Shown one piece after another: positions 35,854-45,190 of a DNA stretch of 64,000 bases. Source of the stretch: Pantanalinema sp. GBBB05 (GTDB lineage Bacteria > Cyanobacteriota > Cyanobacteriia > Leptolyngbyales > Leptolyngbyaceae); NCBI GenBank assembly GCA_016743235.1, contig VRZD01000009.1:62001-126000 (forward strand), read 5' to 3'. Within the stretch, counting starts at the first letter, position 1. The number at the start of each line of letters is the position of its first letter. The translations under genes were made by a program, and so were the position numbers. The notes below the pieces were generated by a model. It ran no database searches and was not told the DNA's origin. It saw only the letters and a list, made by a program, of their open reading frames with translations.

Positions 35854-36477
35854 TCAAGGTTCAAACACAGGCGCAATTTCAATCTCTTCCGGCAGCGGAA
35901 CCTCCATCACCTGTTGGGCTACAGCCGCAATGCGATCGAAGTTGGCGATCACACTAGGGAGATGCTCTGGTGGTAATGGCAATCCAATCATTTGAGCCGC
36001 TTGCTCTACATAGGTGGCTGAATCAAACTGGGCTTCTGGCATCAATCCTTCCTTGACAATAAACGTGCTTTGCCTATTCTCCTCATCTCGTCTACTTCGG
36101 CTATCCCAATATGCTCGCCACCCCCCCCAGGCGGTAATCTCCCGTTGCCCATCACAAATGATGGGTTCTCCTAATACCCCTAAGACCTCCTCCCCATCAG
36201 CAAGACGTACTTTGCCAATACAGAGTCCTGGCGGTTCCAGTTGGAGTAACGTTGCGATGCCCTCGATCTGAACTGCCCAAATCTCTACGGCGATCGCAGC
36301 CCCCTCAGACGCGACCCGGATCATGGCTGGATGCCGATCGCCGATCGACCATAATCGATAGGTCGGCTCAGTCAATGATTCTCGTACAAAAACAGCCCCC
36401 ACCTGCTGCATGTTGCCGTTTAAGGCTAATCCTCGCATTAAGGTGCCATTGACTGCTAAATAAACAGCGTTTTCCAT
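35854..36477 (-). CDS. Fusion of allophanate-hydrolase C-terminal-like (gamma-glutamylcyclotransferase fold) and AtzG-like domains
   Basis: This 207-residue protein has two parts. Residues ~1-130 (VYLAVNGTLMRGLALNGNMQQVGAVFV...YRLWSIGDRHPAMIRV...EVLGVLGEPIICDGQREITAWGGWRAYW) read as the gamma-glutamylcyclotransferase-like C-terminal domain of allophanate hydrolase AtzF. Residues ~150-207 (YVEQAAQMIGLPLPPEHLPSVIANFDRIAAVAQQVMEVPLPEEIEIAPVFEP) read as AtzG (DUF4089), the small partner that stabilises AtzE. The two genes form an operon. The fusion suggests that two steps of an amide-hydrolysis route are physically coupled. Domain names are from recognition, not a search. Confidence 0.75.
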   Translation of the reverse strand: MENAVYLAVNGTLMRGLALNGNMQQVGAVFVRESLTEPTYRLWSIGDRHPAMIRVASEGAAIAVEIWAVQIEGIATLLQLEPPGLCIGKVRLADGEEVLGVLGEPIICDGQREITAWGGWRAYWDSRSRRDEENRQSTFIVKEGLMPEAQFDSATYVEQAAQMIGLPLPPEHLPSVIANFDRIAAVAQQVMEVPLPEEIEIAPVFEP

Positions 36478-36598
36478 CCAAATTGGTTTGATATAGCCGT
36501 TCGTTAACTTCAGGTAATTTCACCTGATTGAACCATAAATTGCTGCTATCCCAACTACTTTTAAGCTGAACTATAGCTAAATCCAGAAGCAGCTTGGC

Positions 36599-37048
36599 TT
36601 AATTGGCTGTAGCCACTTGTTTGAGATGATTAACTAAGGCATTTAGCCCCAATCGGTAGCTTTCGGCGCCAAAGCCACTAATCTGACCGATCGCAATGGG
36701 CGCAATATAGGAATGATGTCGAAATTCTTCTCGACGATAAATATTACTGAGGTGAACTTCTACCGTAGGCAGACCTACTCCCGCGATCGCATCCCGAATC
36801 GCCACGCTGGTGTGAGTATAAGCCCCAGCATTAATTACCAAACCTTGATACTGACCCGAAGCAGCATGAATGGCATCAACCAGTTCACCTTCATGGTTAG
36901 ATTGGAAGGCTGAAAGAGTGACCTGAAGGGTTTGGGCGTCTTGTTCAAGCAGGCGATTAATATCATCCAGCGTCACAGAACCATAAATCCCCGGCTCACG
37001 TTTCCCTAGGAGATTTAGATTCGGTCCGTGCAGCACCAAAACACGCAT
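36599..37048 (-). CDS. aroQ: 3-Dehydroquinate dehydratase type II
   Basis: This enzyme converts 3-dehydroquinate to 3-dehydroshikimate in the shikimate pathway; type II enzymes are dodecamers. The ATG at 37048 gives 149 residues, the usual length, starting [23 protein letters not shown]. The longer frame begins with a TTG. Catalytic Tyr is in GIYG, the motif [13 protein letters not shown] follows, then [37 protein letters not shown] and [11 protein letters not shown]. The 45-residue protein gene lies 60 bases upstream on the same strand. Confidence 0.95.
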   Translation of the reverse strand: MRVLVLHGPNLNLLGKREPGIYGSVTLDDINRLLEQDAQTLQVTLSAFQSNHEGELVDAIHAASGQYQGLVINAGAYTHTSVAIRDAIAGVGLPTVEVHLSNIYRREEFRHHSYIAPIAIGQISGFGAESYRLGLNALVNHLKQVATAN

Positions 37049-37108
37049 CGGCAAAGGTGGGTGCAGTGAGGAATCTTGCAAATGGCTCAAACAACTTCAC
37101 CAGAGAGA

Positions 37109-37246
37109 CTATGAACGGCGCTGACGATCGTTGACTGGAATGGGAATCGGCTCCGCTTCTGGCTGCGGCTCTGGACCCAACAGCGCCTCAATTAACTTGC
37201 GCGCCCATTCCTTGAGTTTCTCCAGCACCTTTTCCAGGTAGTCCAT
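37109..37246 (-). CDS. Small amphipathic-helix protein (45 aa)
   Basis: The translation is MDYLEKVLEKLKEWARKLIE, continuing ALLGPEPQPEAEPIPIPVND and ending RQRRS. The first ~23 residues form a strongly amphipathic helix; the rest is a Pro/Glu-rich tail with a basic end. An AAGGAG ribosome binding site lies about ten bases upstream of the ATG at 37246, the best kind of support available for so short a gene. It sits directly upstream of aroQ and could share its transcript. A membrane-surface or protein-binding role is only a guess. Confidence 0.7.
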   Translation of the reverse strand: MDYLEKVLEKLKEWARKLIEALLGPEPQPEAEPIPIPVNDRQRRS

Positions 37247-37487
37247 TGAACAGAAGCTCCTTAAGTAATAGCCTAGCCGCCAAAAACGTACTGACTGTTA
37301 TAAGTACGCGATTTCTAAACTAGAGCTTGATGGCTTACAGAAATTGTACCCAATTTATCAGTTGGAGTCACAGTCCGACAGTAGGAAGAAAACCAAAAGT
37401 TTTCATTTAATCGGATAAATTGAGTCTAACGTATTGATTGTGAAAAGATAGAACTGACTGGTCTCCCATTGCACTCAGTAGTCAGGT

Positions 37488-38771
37488 TTAATCAGCCCTG
37501 GCTGGAGCGACTTCGTCAGCATTAGTTAACAACTGCCGCCGTAAATGGTCCAAGGCCGTGCAGGCACTGAGATGCCGAATCCAATCGCGTCCCCGGGTCG
37601 CCCCAAAGCGATGTTCAAAGCTTTGTACCCCATATGCTCCTGCTAGGCCGATGTAAACCAAACCAACTGGTTTTGCCGCTGTTCCGCCCTCGGGTCCGGC
37701 AATGCCAGTAATACTTAATCCCCAGTCGGTATTGAGGCGATCGCGGACTCCGGTTGCCATTTGCTGAGCCACAACATGGCTAACAGCTCCCGCTTGAGCC
37801 AGATCTGTGGAATTCACGCCTAGCAACCGCTCTTTTACAGAGTTGTCGTAAGAAATAATGCCGCCCCAGAAATATTGAGAACTACCGGCAACAGCTGTGA
37901 GCATCGCTCCTAACCCGCCGCCTGTGCAGGATTCTGCTACTGCCAGTGTTGAACCAGCAGTTTGTAGCAGATGCCCAACCACGATCGCTAAGGTATCGTC
38001 ATCACTGCCGTAACAATCCAAACCACCAATCCGCTGAAGTTCTTTGGCGATCGGGTCAATCATCTGCCTAGCCGCCACTTCTGAATCTGCCAAGGCGGCA
38101 ACTCGTAGTTTCACCTCACCATTATTGGCGTAGGGAGCCACCGTGGGATTTTGCGATTCAAACCAATCCCCCACTTTCTCCGCTAACCCAGACTCAGAAA
38201 TCCCCCAAAACTTCAAGGTGCGACTGTAAAGCGTTTTCTGGACCCAGCCCTCAGATTGCAGATAGGGGACAGCCACTTCGCGCCACATCTGGCGCATTTC
38301 TACAGGAACTCCAGGAAAAGTGAGGATAGTGATGGATGGACGCGGTCGCCAGATGACGCCAGGGGCACTTCCCGCCGTATTGGTCAGAACAGCCGCACCT
38401 TCGGGGAGTAGCGCTTGTTTGCGGTTATTGTCTGTCATGACTCGTCCGCGTTGAGCAAACTTTTCAGCAATGTCTGCCAAAATCTCCGGATGTTCTACTA
38501 GAGGCACACCGAAGCAGTCCGCCAGGGTAGAGTGCGTTAGATCATCGGGGGTTGGACCTAAACCGCCAGTAAAAATTAGTAATTCCGCCCGATCGCTGGC
38601 GATCGCCACCGCTTGTTTAATCCGGTCTGGATTATCCCCAACAACCGTCTGGTAATAGTGAGCAATCCCGAGCCGAGCCAGTTCTTGGGCTAAAAATTGG
38701 GCATTACTGTTGAGAATGTCGCCTAACAGCAGTTCCGTGCCCACACAAAGAATTTCAGCACTTCGAGTCAT
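37488..38771 (-). CDS. cinA: Competence/damage-inducible protein CinA
   Basis: This 427-residue two-domain protein has an N-terminal MoCF-binding/COG1058 domain (ILCVGTELLLGDILNSNAQFLAQEL, FTGGLGPTPDDLTH). Its C-terminal PncC nicotinamide-nucleotide amidase domain (VAESCTGGGLGAMLTAVAGSSQYFWGGIISYDNSVK, GIAGPEGGTAAKPVGLVYIG) begins around residue 260. CinA-type enzymes recycle NMN and hydrolyse ADP-ribose-type compounds. The 2TM gene lies 24 bases upstream on the same strand and is probably co-transcribed. Confidence 0.95.
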   Translation of the reverse strand: MTRSAEILCVGTELLLGDILNSNAQFLAQELARLGIAHYYQTVVGDNPDRIKQAVAIASDRAELLIFTGGLGPTPDDLTHSTLADCFGVPLVEHPEILADIAEKFAQRGRVMTDNNRKQALLPEGAAVLTNTAGSAPGVIWRPRPSITILTFPGVPVEMRQMWREVAVPYLQSEGWVQKTLYSRTLKFWGISESGLAEKVGDWFESQNPTVAPYANNGEVKLRVAALADSEVAARQMIDPIAKELQRIGGLDCYGSDDDTLAIVVGHLLQTAGSTLAVAESCTGGGLGAMLTAVAGSSQYFWGGIISYDNSVKERLLGVNSTDLAQAGAVSHVVAQQMATGVRDRLNTDWGLSITGIAGPEGGTAAKPVGLVYIGLAGAYGVQSFEHRFGATRGRDWIRHLSACTALDHLRRQLLTNADEVAPARAD

Positions 38772-38795
38772 AATTCTGGTCGCAAGTAACCTGAA

Positions 38796-39128
38796 CTAGC
38801 GTTTATGCGGTTTGGCTAAATTGTCTTTCGGTTGAAAGCCAGTTCCAGCAGTGGAGGGAGCAGCAGTTGGGTTTTGATATTTAATGATCGCAAAGATAGC
38901 AATGCCATGGACCAATAACACCGTTGCCCAAATCCCCGTGATCCAAGGAGTCCAAGGTAACCCACCGGGGATGCCTTGCTGCACATCCCCGAGTTCCCGG
39001 AAGAACCAGAGTCCAGAATTGACGGCAGCAAATAAGGCAACATGGGTAGCAAAAGTCATGCGATCGTCCAACCGACGAAAGTCAGGATCAGTGGCACGAT
39101 CAGGTTTACGAGGCCAACGAGGAGGCAT
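38796..39128 (-). CDS. 2TM-domain membrane protein
   Basis: This 110-residue protein has a basic, Asp-containing N-terminus (PRWPRKPDRATDPDFRRLDDRMTFATHV) leading into two transmembrane helices (HVALFAAVNSGLWFFREL and WITGIWATVLLVHGIAIFAII). The short polar tail is QPKDNLAKPHKR. This is the 2TM domain arrangement seen in small cyanobacterial membrane proteins and at the start of some histidine kinases. Here it stands alone upstream of cinA. Its function is unknown. Confidence 0.8.
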   Translation of the reverse strand: MPPRWPRKPDRATDPDFRRLDDRMTFATHVALFAAVNSGLWFFRELGDVQQGIPGGLPWTPWITGIWATVLLVHGIAIFAIIKYQNPTAAPSTAGTGFQPKDNLAKPHKR

Positions 39129-39320
39129 AGGACCAATTAATAATTTACAACACGTATTACCCTTTCTACCCTACACCTGTTCCCCAGGAACATTCCGGGT
39201 GAGGCGAGCGAACTCCCGAAGAATTCATTAAATTGCTGGGTTTAGCGGATTCTGCCAGCTATCAACTGAGGTTAGAATGCAGACAAGCTTTACCCATTCC
39301 TCACGCTAATTGGTACTCCA

Positions 39321-39848
39321 GTGACTATCGCACGACTTTTGCGAAAAACCGCGATCGGCCGTCGTCCTACTTGCCTCGCTATTGTTGTTTTTCCGGACGA
39401 AGCGGCAGTATTTCAAGCCTATCGTCTGCTGCATTATCACGGCATTTCTCCAGAAAACTTAGCGATCGTTGGGCAAGGTTATAGTAGTCCGGAGCGGGTT
39501 GGGCTGATGCAACCGATGCAGATTGCGACTCGTAAGGCAACCACGTTAGGTGGCGCAGGACTACTGATTGGGGTTTGTGTCAGCGTGGTTTTGGCATTGT
39601 TCTATGAACTGTCAACCCAGGAGTTGACCTGGCTAGCCAGTATGGTGGGAGTGGGAGCGATCGTAGGCAGTCTGACAGGAGCCTTGGTAGGAGTCGTGAG
39701 TGGCTTGCTGGGAGAAGGTACGACAGTGAGTATTTATCGTCACCATCTGCGGCAGGGGCGCTATTTGTTGATGATGGAAGGGTCGGAAAAACTCGTCCGT
39801 TGGGGGCAAGAAGTCTTAAGTTATTACTCTGCTCCCAGTCCCCACTAG
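39321..39848 (+). CDS. Membrane protein with general-stress-protein-17M-like N-terminus
   Basis: This 175-residue protein is read from a GTG. Residues ~17-50 (CLAIVVFPDEAAVFQAYRLLHYHGISPENLAIVGQG) resemble the start of the GSP17M/YflT-type fold. Two hydrophobic segments follow (LGGAGLLIGVCVSVVLALFYELS and MVGVGAIVGSLTGALVGVVSGLLG), then a short ~40-residue cytosolic end. No function can be assigned, and a downstream start is possible. Confidence 0.65.
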   Translation: MTIARLLRKTAIGRRPTCLAIVVFPDEAAVFQAYRLLHYHGISPENLAIVGQGYSSPERVGLMQPMQIATRKATTLGGAGLLIGVCVSVVLALFYELSTQELTWLASMVGVGAIVGSLTGALVGVVSGLLGEGTTVSIYRHHLRQGRYLLMMEGSEKLVRWGQEVLSYYSAPSPH

Positions 39849-40044
39849 TCTTCTCCGATGAGATAGGAAATATTTAGCATGCAACCCAAAAGCTGAAAAT
39901 GGGCTTGCTCCCAACTGGGATCGCTAAATCTACTCTAGGAATGAGTTTTGGCTTTTTCCAATTTGTATGCCCGATTACCGCAAGTTCTGTTAAGAATTGC
40001 GTAGCATAAGCCAATATCAGGCTAGGACTTATGGGGGCGCTTGC

Positions 40045-40308
40045 ATGAGTATTGGACTTCTGACCGCAGCAAAGGAAGTAGTAACTGGGTTTGTACAGTC
40101 GATCGGAACCAACTGGTGGTTAGAAGTGACAACAAACGAACCCTATTGTGTGTATTATTTTGGACCATTTGATAAAGCGATCGAGGCGAAGGATGCAGCT
40201 TCAGGCTATATCCAGGACTTGCAAACCGAAGGTGCCAGAGGCATTAGCATGGTGATCAAGCGGTGCAAGCCAACGGCAATGACAATCTGTCACGAGTTTG
40301 AAGCCTAG
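40045..40308 (+). CDS. DUF1816 family small protein
   Basis: This 87-residue protein starts at the ATG at 40045 (MSIGLLTAAKEVVTGF); the longer frame uses a TTG. The core NWWLEVTTNEPYCVYYFGPFDKAIEAKDAASGYIQDLQTEGARGI is the DUF1816 signature, a family confined mostly to cyanobacteria and seen near photosystem or phycobilisome-related genes in some genomes. Its function is unknown. A GGGG stretch precedes the start, about ten bases away. Confidence 0.8.
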   Translation: MSIGLLTAAKEVVTGFVQSIGTNWWLEVTTNEPYCVYYFGPFDKAIEAKDAASGYIQDLQTEGARGISMVIKRCKPTAMTICHEFEA

Positions 40309-40440
40309 CAGCGGGTTACAGTGTGCAAGGAAACGGTGCCTAGGTCAGGCTTTTGGCTCAACTGCTCCGACCTCAGGATGGAACAGGGGGTCATTGGATA
40401 GTCTGGGTGACTCTCAATGACCAATTTCCCCAGTTTCAGA

Positions 40441-41853
40441 CTACAACTGGACTTTAGCTTTCGCGGCTTGCAAGGCTTGCCGGACTTGCTCAAACCCGGT
40501 GCCACCATAGCTATTCCGAGCGGCAACCACCCGCTGAGGAGCGATCGCAGCATAAATATCCTCTTCAAAGGCGGGATGTAATGTCTGCCACTCTGCTAGA
40601 GTTAAGTCTTTCAAAAGCTTACCTTGAGCGAGGGATGCCTTCACAACTTTGCCGACCAGATTATACGCTTCTCGAAAGGGCACACCCTTAGCCGCGAGAT
40701 AATCGGCAACATCCGTCGCATTTGAGAAGTCCTCATTGACAGCTGATTGCAAGCGGGTTGTCCGAAACTCCAGCCCTTCCCGCATCAAAATCGTCATGGC
40801 TTCCAGGCAAGCCTGTACAGTGAGTACGCCATCAAATAGCGCTTCTTTATCTTCTTGCAGGTCTTTGTTATACGCCAGAGGCAACCCTTTCATCAGCACT
40901 AACATCCCCTGTAAGTGTCCGAATACCCGCCCAGTTTTGCCCCGGACGAGTTCTGGGACATCAGGATTCTTTTTCTGCGGCATGATGCTGGAGCCAGTTG
41001 AACAGCTATCTTTCAGCGTCACAAAGCCAAATTCCTCCGATGCCCACAGAATCACTTCTTCGGACAAGCGACTGAGATGCACCATGATCAGGCTAGCGGC
41101 ACAGAGAAATTCGATCGCAAAGTCACGATCGCTGACACCATCCAGGCTATTGCTATAGACATCGCCAAAATTCAGCAGTTTAGCTGTGTAGTGGCGATCG
41201 ATGGGGAAAGTGGTTCCCGCTAAAGCCCCAGAGCCTAATGGCGAAATATTTACCCGTCGATAAATCTCTCCCAGACGGTCCCAATCCCGCTGGGTCATGT
41301 CAACATACGCCAGCAAATGATGTGCCAGACTGAGTGGCTGTGCTCGTTGTAAATGGGTATAGCCAGGGATGAGCGTTTCAATATGCTGCTCAGCTAGCGT
41401 TAACAAAGTCGTTTGAAACTCGCGCAACTGGGTACGAATCTGCTGAATTTGCTCCCGCAGATACAAGCGAGTGTCAGTACCAACTTGGTCATTGCGCGAT
41501 CGAGCCGTATGCAGCTTTTTACCCACATCGCCAACGAGCTCGGTCAACCGCCGTTCTACCGCGAAATGGACATCCTCGGCGTCAGTGCCAGGATTGAATG
41601 TGCCAGCTCGATATTCCTGCCGAACTTGCTCTAATCCCTGGACTAGTTGTTCTCCTTCGGTAGTAGAAATGATGCCGGTGTGAGCCAGCATTTGAGCATG
41701 GGCTTGGGAGCCTGTGAGATCATATTCAATCAAACGAATATCGAAACTAATACTGGCATTAAATCGGGCGATCGCGGGATGCAATGCCGACTCAAACCGT
41801 TGGCTCCAGGTGGATGCTGACTGGGGGGAAGCGGGTTGAAGGTCTTGATTCAA
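40441..41853 (-). CDS. argH: Argininosuccinate lyase
   Basis: This enzyme splits argininosuccinate into arginine and fumarate, the last step of arginine synthesis. The 470-residue protein has the lyase signature [20 protein letters not shown], with the catalytic serine loop, plus [19 protein letters not shown] and TPGYTHLQ-like [12 protein letters not shown]. The only start giving a full-length N-terminus ([19 protein letters not shown]) is a TTG at 41853, preceded by a GAGG about 11 bases upstream; no ATG is suitably placed. It runs convergent to the DUF1816 gene. Confidence 0.93.
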   Translation of the reverse strand: MNQDLQPASPQSASTWSQRFESALHPAIARFNASISFDIRLIEYDLTGSQAHAQMLAHTGIISTTEGEQLVQGLEQVRQEYRAGTFNPGTDAEDVHFAVERRLTELVGDVGKKLHTARSRNDQVGTDTRLYLREQIQQIRTQLREFQTTLLTLAEQHIETLIPGYTHLQRAQPLSLAHHLLAYVDMTQRDWDRLGEIYRRVNISPLGSGALAGTTFPIDRHYTAKLLNFGDVYSNSLDGVSDRDFAIEFLCAASLIMVHLSRLSEEVILWASEEFGFVTLKDSCSTGSSIMPQKKNPDVPELVRGKTGRVFGHLQGMLVLMKGLPLAYNKDLQEDKEALFDGVLTVQACLEAMTILMREGLEFRTTRLQSAVNEDFSNATDVADYLAAKGVPFREAYNLVGKVVKASLAQGKLLKDLTLAEWQTLHPAFEEDIYAAIAPQRVVAARNSYGGTGFEQVRQALQAAKAKVQL

Positions 41854-42019
41854 CGGAAAACCTGCCTCTGAACGGGTGCAATGGACTATCCAGATTTACC
41901 ATGCAGAGTAACGATTTGAAGTTAAAACTGACACCACTTGAACAAAGCAGAGGTCAGTTTTCATCAACCACAGACTGGAGCCTGTGGTGCTACGGATTCT
42001 ACGGTCAGCCCCTTGTTGA

Positions 42020-42274
42020 TTAACCAAAGCTCGTAAAGGTTCGAATCAAGTAGCCCGCTACTAAACCGATTAAAAATGCCCAGGCTTGACCCGTTTTGAC
42101 AAAATTCCCAAATGCTCTTTGGACATCCCCAAACGGATCGGTTTCCAACACCTTATCGCCTAATTTCAATAGATCGAACGGTAAGTGCCAATGCAGCAGT
42201 TGTAGCGTATCGGTCCAGTGAGTCATCCCAATCAACCAGGTGGTTATGTCGTGCTGGATCACACTGACGAGCAT
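42020..42274 (-). CDS. Small C-terminally membrane-anchored protein (84 aa)
   Basis: A GGAGG ribosome binding site lies eight bases before the ATG at 42274. It overlaps an in-frame ATG five codons upstream, so I use MLVSVIQHDITTWLIGMTHW. The protein is mostly helical with a Trp-rich start (TTWLIGMTHWTDTLQLLHWH) and a C-terminal transmembrane helix (AWAFLIGLVAGYLIRTFTSF). I do not recognise a domain. Similar small single-pass proteins are common in cyanobacteria; the role is unknown. Confidence 0.65.
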   Translation of the reverse strand: MLVSVIQHDITTWLIGMTHWTDTLQLLHWHLPFDLLKLGDKVLETDPFGDVQRAFGNFVKTGQAWAFLIGLVAGYLIRTFTSFG

Positions 42275-42416
42275 CACTGTTTCCTCCATAGTGAATCTAG
42301 GCTGTATCAGGGCTAAAATATTGGATCAATCGCCGACCAATCACTGGTTAGACCGCGATCGGGCTTTTTAGCACCTGTAGGTTAGCACAGATTATACGCC
42401 CTCTTAGGGCTACAGC

Positions 42417-43838
42417 TTATACAGGCTTAATTTGCATCACAATCAAGGTCATGTCATCGGAATTGCGGTTGCCGACCCCAATAAAGGTTTGAACTCGCTC
42501 AAATAAATAGTCGAGAATTGCCTGAGGATCATTAAAGTGTTGGGATGCCCAGCGGAAAGCTTGGGTCAAATTTTCTTCATCAAACCGCTCTCCATTTTGA
42601 TTTGCGGCATCGGTAAAGCCATCCGTGTAGTAAATCAGGATATCCCCAGGATGCAGTTGAATCTGGGCATCCTGATAATGTGTATCTGCATCCAATCCAA
42701 TCAGCATCCCCAATGTATCTAAGCGCTTAATGGTTTTAGTCGCCGCCTGCCACAGTAAAGGGGGATTGTGAGCCGCATTACTATAGGAAAGAATGCAGGT
42801 TTTAGGATCATATTCTGAATAAAACAGGGTAACAAACCGATTGGAGTTTTCCAGATCGGCGTACATGACGCGATTGAGATGCTGCAGGATTCGGGCAGGG
42901 GAGTGGGCATTCAACACTTCTGCCCGCAGCATACCCCGAGTCATGGTCATAATTAAGCCAGCCGGTACGCCCTTGCCCATGACATCCCCGATCGCCACAC
43001 TCCAGCGCCCCATTTCGCTACCGCCATCTTTCTTGTGGCGAATCTGGTCATAACTGGCTGGAATGAAGTCATAGTAATCACCCCCCACACGACTTGCCGT
43101 TTGGCAACGAGCTGCCAGTTCAACCCCATGAATCGCTGGGCATTGGCGGGGTAATAGTCGCAATTGAATTTCAGCCCCAATCTCTAGTTCGCGATCGAGC
43201 CGTTCCTTCTTGCGCAGCTCAACAGTCAGTTCATCATTTTCGATCGCGACGGCGGTTTGATCAGCGACTAACCGCACCAATTTCTGGCGGGTTTCAGTCC
43301 AGGTGTATTGCGGGTCACGACTAAATACATATAACCTGCCCCGCTCGGCATTTTTTACCAAAATCGCTGTACCAAATAAGCGAATGTCGGCTCCCAGGAA
43401 ATGACTGACTTGATGATCCAAGGCCGCGATCGCAGGCGGAGGCAACGTCACGGAACTCCCAGAATCACCAGCAAATTTAGCGGTAATTTGGCGTGTAGCT
43501 AAATCGATCGCCTTCCGCACATCTTGACTGCGTAACCCATCCTGACAGTGCAATCGTTCCAGGCGCACCTGCCCATTAGGTTTAAACAGCAATAACGCCC
43601 CCCCATCACAATCGGTAACCCGGCTTGCCATTAAAGGGATTAATTCCAAAAATTGATTGAGATTGTTAAAGCTGCGTAAGGCAAACCCCAACGAACTCAA
43701 CAAATCTTGAATTTTGTGCTGTTCCCGGTTTAACCGTGCCACCAACTCTTTCAAAGCAAAGACTGGGGTGACTTCTGAAGAAGCACCACCACGGTCAGGA
43801 GGTTGAGATGGCTGTCGAGGAAGGGGCACAGCGGTCAT
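42417..43838 (-). CDS. SpoIIE/RsbU-type PP2C serine phosphatase with GAF domain
   Basis: This 473-residue protein has an N-terminal GAF-like sensor (residues ~45-215, including HFLGADIRLFGTAILV) and a linker helix (LDRELEIGAEIQLRLLPRQCP) typical of RsbU proteins. The SpoIIE phosphatase domain follows, with metal-binding aspartates in RVGGDYYDF, AIGDVMGKGVPAGLIM, YTDGFTDAAN and NRNSDDMTLIVM. Such phosphatases dephosphorylate anti-sigma antagonists in partner-switching systems. No STAS or HATPase partner lies beside it. The 150-base interval between this gene and the 84-aa gene holds nothing else. Confidence 0.9.
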   Translation of the reverse strand: MTAVPLPRQPSQPPDRGGASSEVTPVFALKELVARLNREQHKIQDLLSSLGFALRSFNNLNQFLELIPLMASRVTDCDGGALLLFKPNGQVRLERLHCQDGLRSQDVRKAIDLATRQITAKFAGDSGSSVTLPPPAIAALDHQVSHFLGADIRLFGTAILVKNAERGRLYVFSRDPQYTWTETRQKLVRLVADQTAVAIENDELTVELRKKERLDRELEIGAEIQLRLLPRQCPAIHGVELAARCQTASRVGGDYYDFIPASYDQIRHKKDGGSEMGRWSVAIGDVMGKGVPAGLIMTMTRGMLRAEVLNAHSPARILQHLNRVMYADLENSNRFVTLFYSEYDPKTCILSYSNAAHNPPLLWQAATKTIKRLDTLGMLIGLDADTHYQDAQIQLHPGDILIYYTDGFTDAANQNGERFDEENLTQAFRWASQHFNDPQAILDYLFERVQTFIGVGNRNSDDMTLIVMQIKPV

Positions 43839-44364
43839 TGCATCAAAGTGGAAAAATCATCGCTACATGAAAAAAGCATTACACCAAGTCATCCAACTAG
43901 CTGTGCGCTAAACCTCAGTAGGCTAGGCGCCAATCGGTAACACAGTTTGCTTATGGTATCGCTTGTCTCTACAAAAACCAGGTAAGAATACCCTGAATCA
44001 CGATCGACCACTTAGAAAATTTTGCAAAAGATCTTAGCGAATACTGCCACATCAACAGTATTAAGTTCTACCAATCTAAAAGATACATAGCTTCATCTCA
44101 TGGTGACGAATGCTCAACCTCCGTTAAAACCGCAGTTTAACGATTAGGAGATATCTTAGTGTGTTCACTCCAAGGTTGAAACTTTAGTTAGCAAGAATCC
44201 ATGCACCCAACAAATTTCTAATTGTCGATTTTTCTTGACGCTGGTGTAGATCCCCCATCGTGGCTACTATAGAAATCTTGTAGCGCCAGACCTGATTTTA
44301 TTCCTTTGAACATAAAAACAGAGCAGTAGAACTACACCATCCCTGAGTTATTTGACCCCAAACC
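43839..44364. other. 526-base intergenic region between divergent phosphatase and hpsJ genes
   Basis: No gene, tRNA or strong hairpin was found. A TACTAT at 44265-44270, about 95 bases before hpsJ, is a good -10-like hexamer, but the nearest TTGACG (44235-44240) is 24 bases away, too far for a normal sigma-70 pair. This length of AT-rich spacer suggests regulated divergent promoters. Confidence 0.4.
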
Positions 44365-45120
44365 ATGATCAAATCACCTTATTTCGATTCCTGGACAGCA
44401 CTCGTGTTAAAGCTTGCCGGAATAGTCTTAATTCTGTGTTCTTTAATTGATTACATCATTTTGCTTTCCACAGCCAATTTTGGTGATGCTCAGTGGACTG
44501 TGAGCTTTACCACGCAAATGGTCGATCGCGGCTTTATTCCCTTAGTGGGATTAGCCTTACTGTTTCTGGGGCAACTATTAGATAGTCGGGGTGAACCCAC
44601 TGATCCTCTCTCTCAATCCTCTCAGGGTTTACGGATTGCCGCTCTCCTGATTGCTACCGTGTTAGGGGTATCCTTCCTCATGATTGCTCCTTGGGGCTGG
44701 AGCGCTACAGGGCAGGCAGCAGACGCACAGCTAAAGCAGGCGGAGGAAAAGCTGACTCAGACCAAAGACCAGTTAAATCAGCAAATTAAATCTCAACTGG
44801 ATGCGCAGGTGAGTCTGGCACAGGAAGCTGTCAAAACAGGGCAATTTCAGGGTCGTCAACTGAGTGATGCTGAGTTGGCACAGGTCAAACAACAGCTAAC
44901 AGAGCTGCAAAAGCTGAAAACAGATCCCAAAGCCCTAGATAGTAAGGTGGCTCCGGAACTGGATAGACAGCTAAAGCCCATGCGTGATGAATTAGAAAAA
45001 GCTAAAAATCAGTCTCAATGGAATGCTCGACGGGCAGCGGCGCGTACTGCTCTTAATAGTGTCTTACTTGCGATCGGCTATACCCTGATTGGCTGGACAG
45101 GATTGCGACAAGTTCGGTAA
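44365..45120 (+). CDS. hpsJ: HpsJ family protein (hormogonium polysaccharide secretion)
   Basis: The 251 residues comprise N-terminal transmembrane helices (LVLKLAGIVLILCSLIDYIILLS, FIPLVGLALLFLGQLL and GLRIAALLIATVLGVSFLMIAPWGW). A coiled coil of about 90 residues follows (AADAQLKQAEEKLTQTKDQLNQQIKSQLDAQVSLAQEAVKTGQF...), then a C-terminal helix (ALNSVLLAIGYTLIGWTGL). The TQMVDRGFIPLVG segment is characteristic of HpsJ. In Nostoc, HpsJ is needed for motility polysaccharide export with the type IV pilus machinery. No other hps gene is adjacent. A strong stem-loop follows the gene. Confidence 0.8.
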   Translation: MIKSPYFDSWTALVLKLAGIVLILCSLIDYIILLSTANFGDAQWTVSFTTQMVDRGFIPLVGLALLFLGQLLDSRGEPTDPLSQSSQGLRIAALLIATVLGVSFLMIAPWGWSATGQAADAQLKQAEEKLTQTKDQLNQQIKSQLDAQVSLAQEAVKTGQFQGRQLSDAELAQVKQQLTELQKLKTDPKALDSKVAPELDRQLKPMRDELEKAKNQSQWNARRAAARTALNSVLLAIGYTLIGWTGLRQVR

Positions 45121-45149
45121 TGTTTGGGTCATGCACCCACGATCGCTTG

Positions 45150-45190
45150 AGCCTGTGAAACTGAGCTAAACCCATTTCACAGGCTTTTGC
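45150..45190 (+). terminator. Terminator-like stem-loop after hpsJ
   Basis: AGCCTGTGAAA (45150-45160) and TTTCACAGGCT (45175-45185) are perfect 11-base complements with a 14-base loop, followed by TTTGCTTG. It sits 29 bases past the hpsJ stop. Confidence 0.7.
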
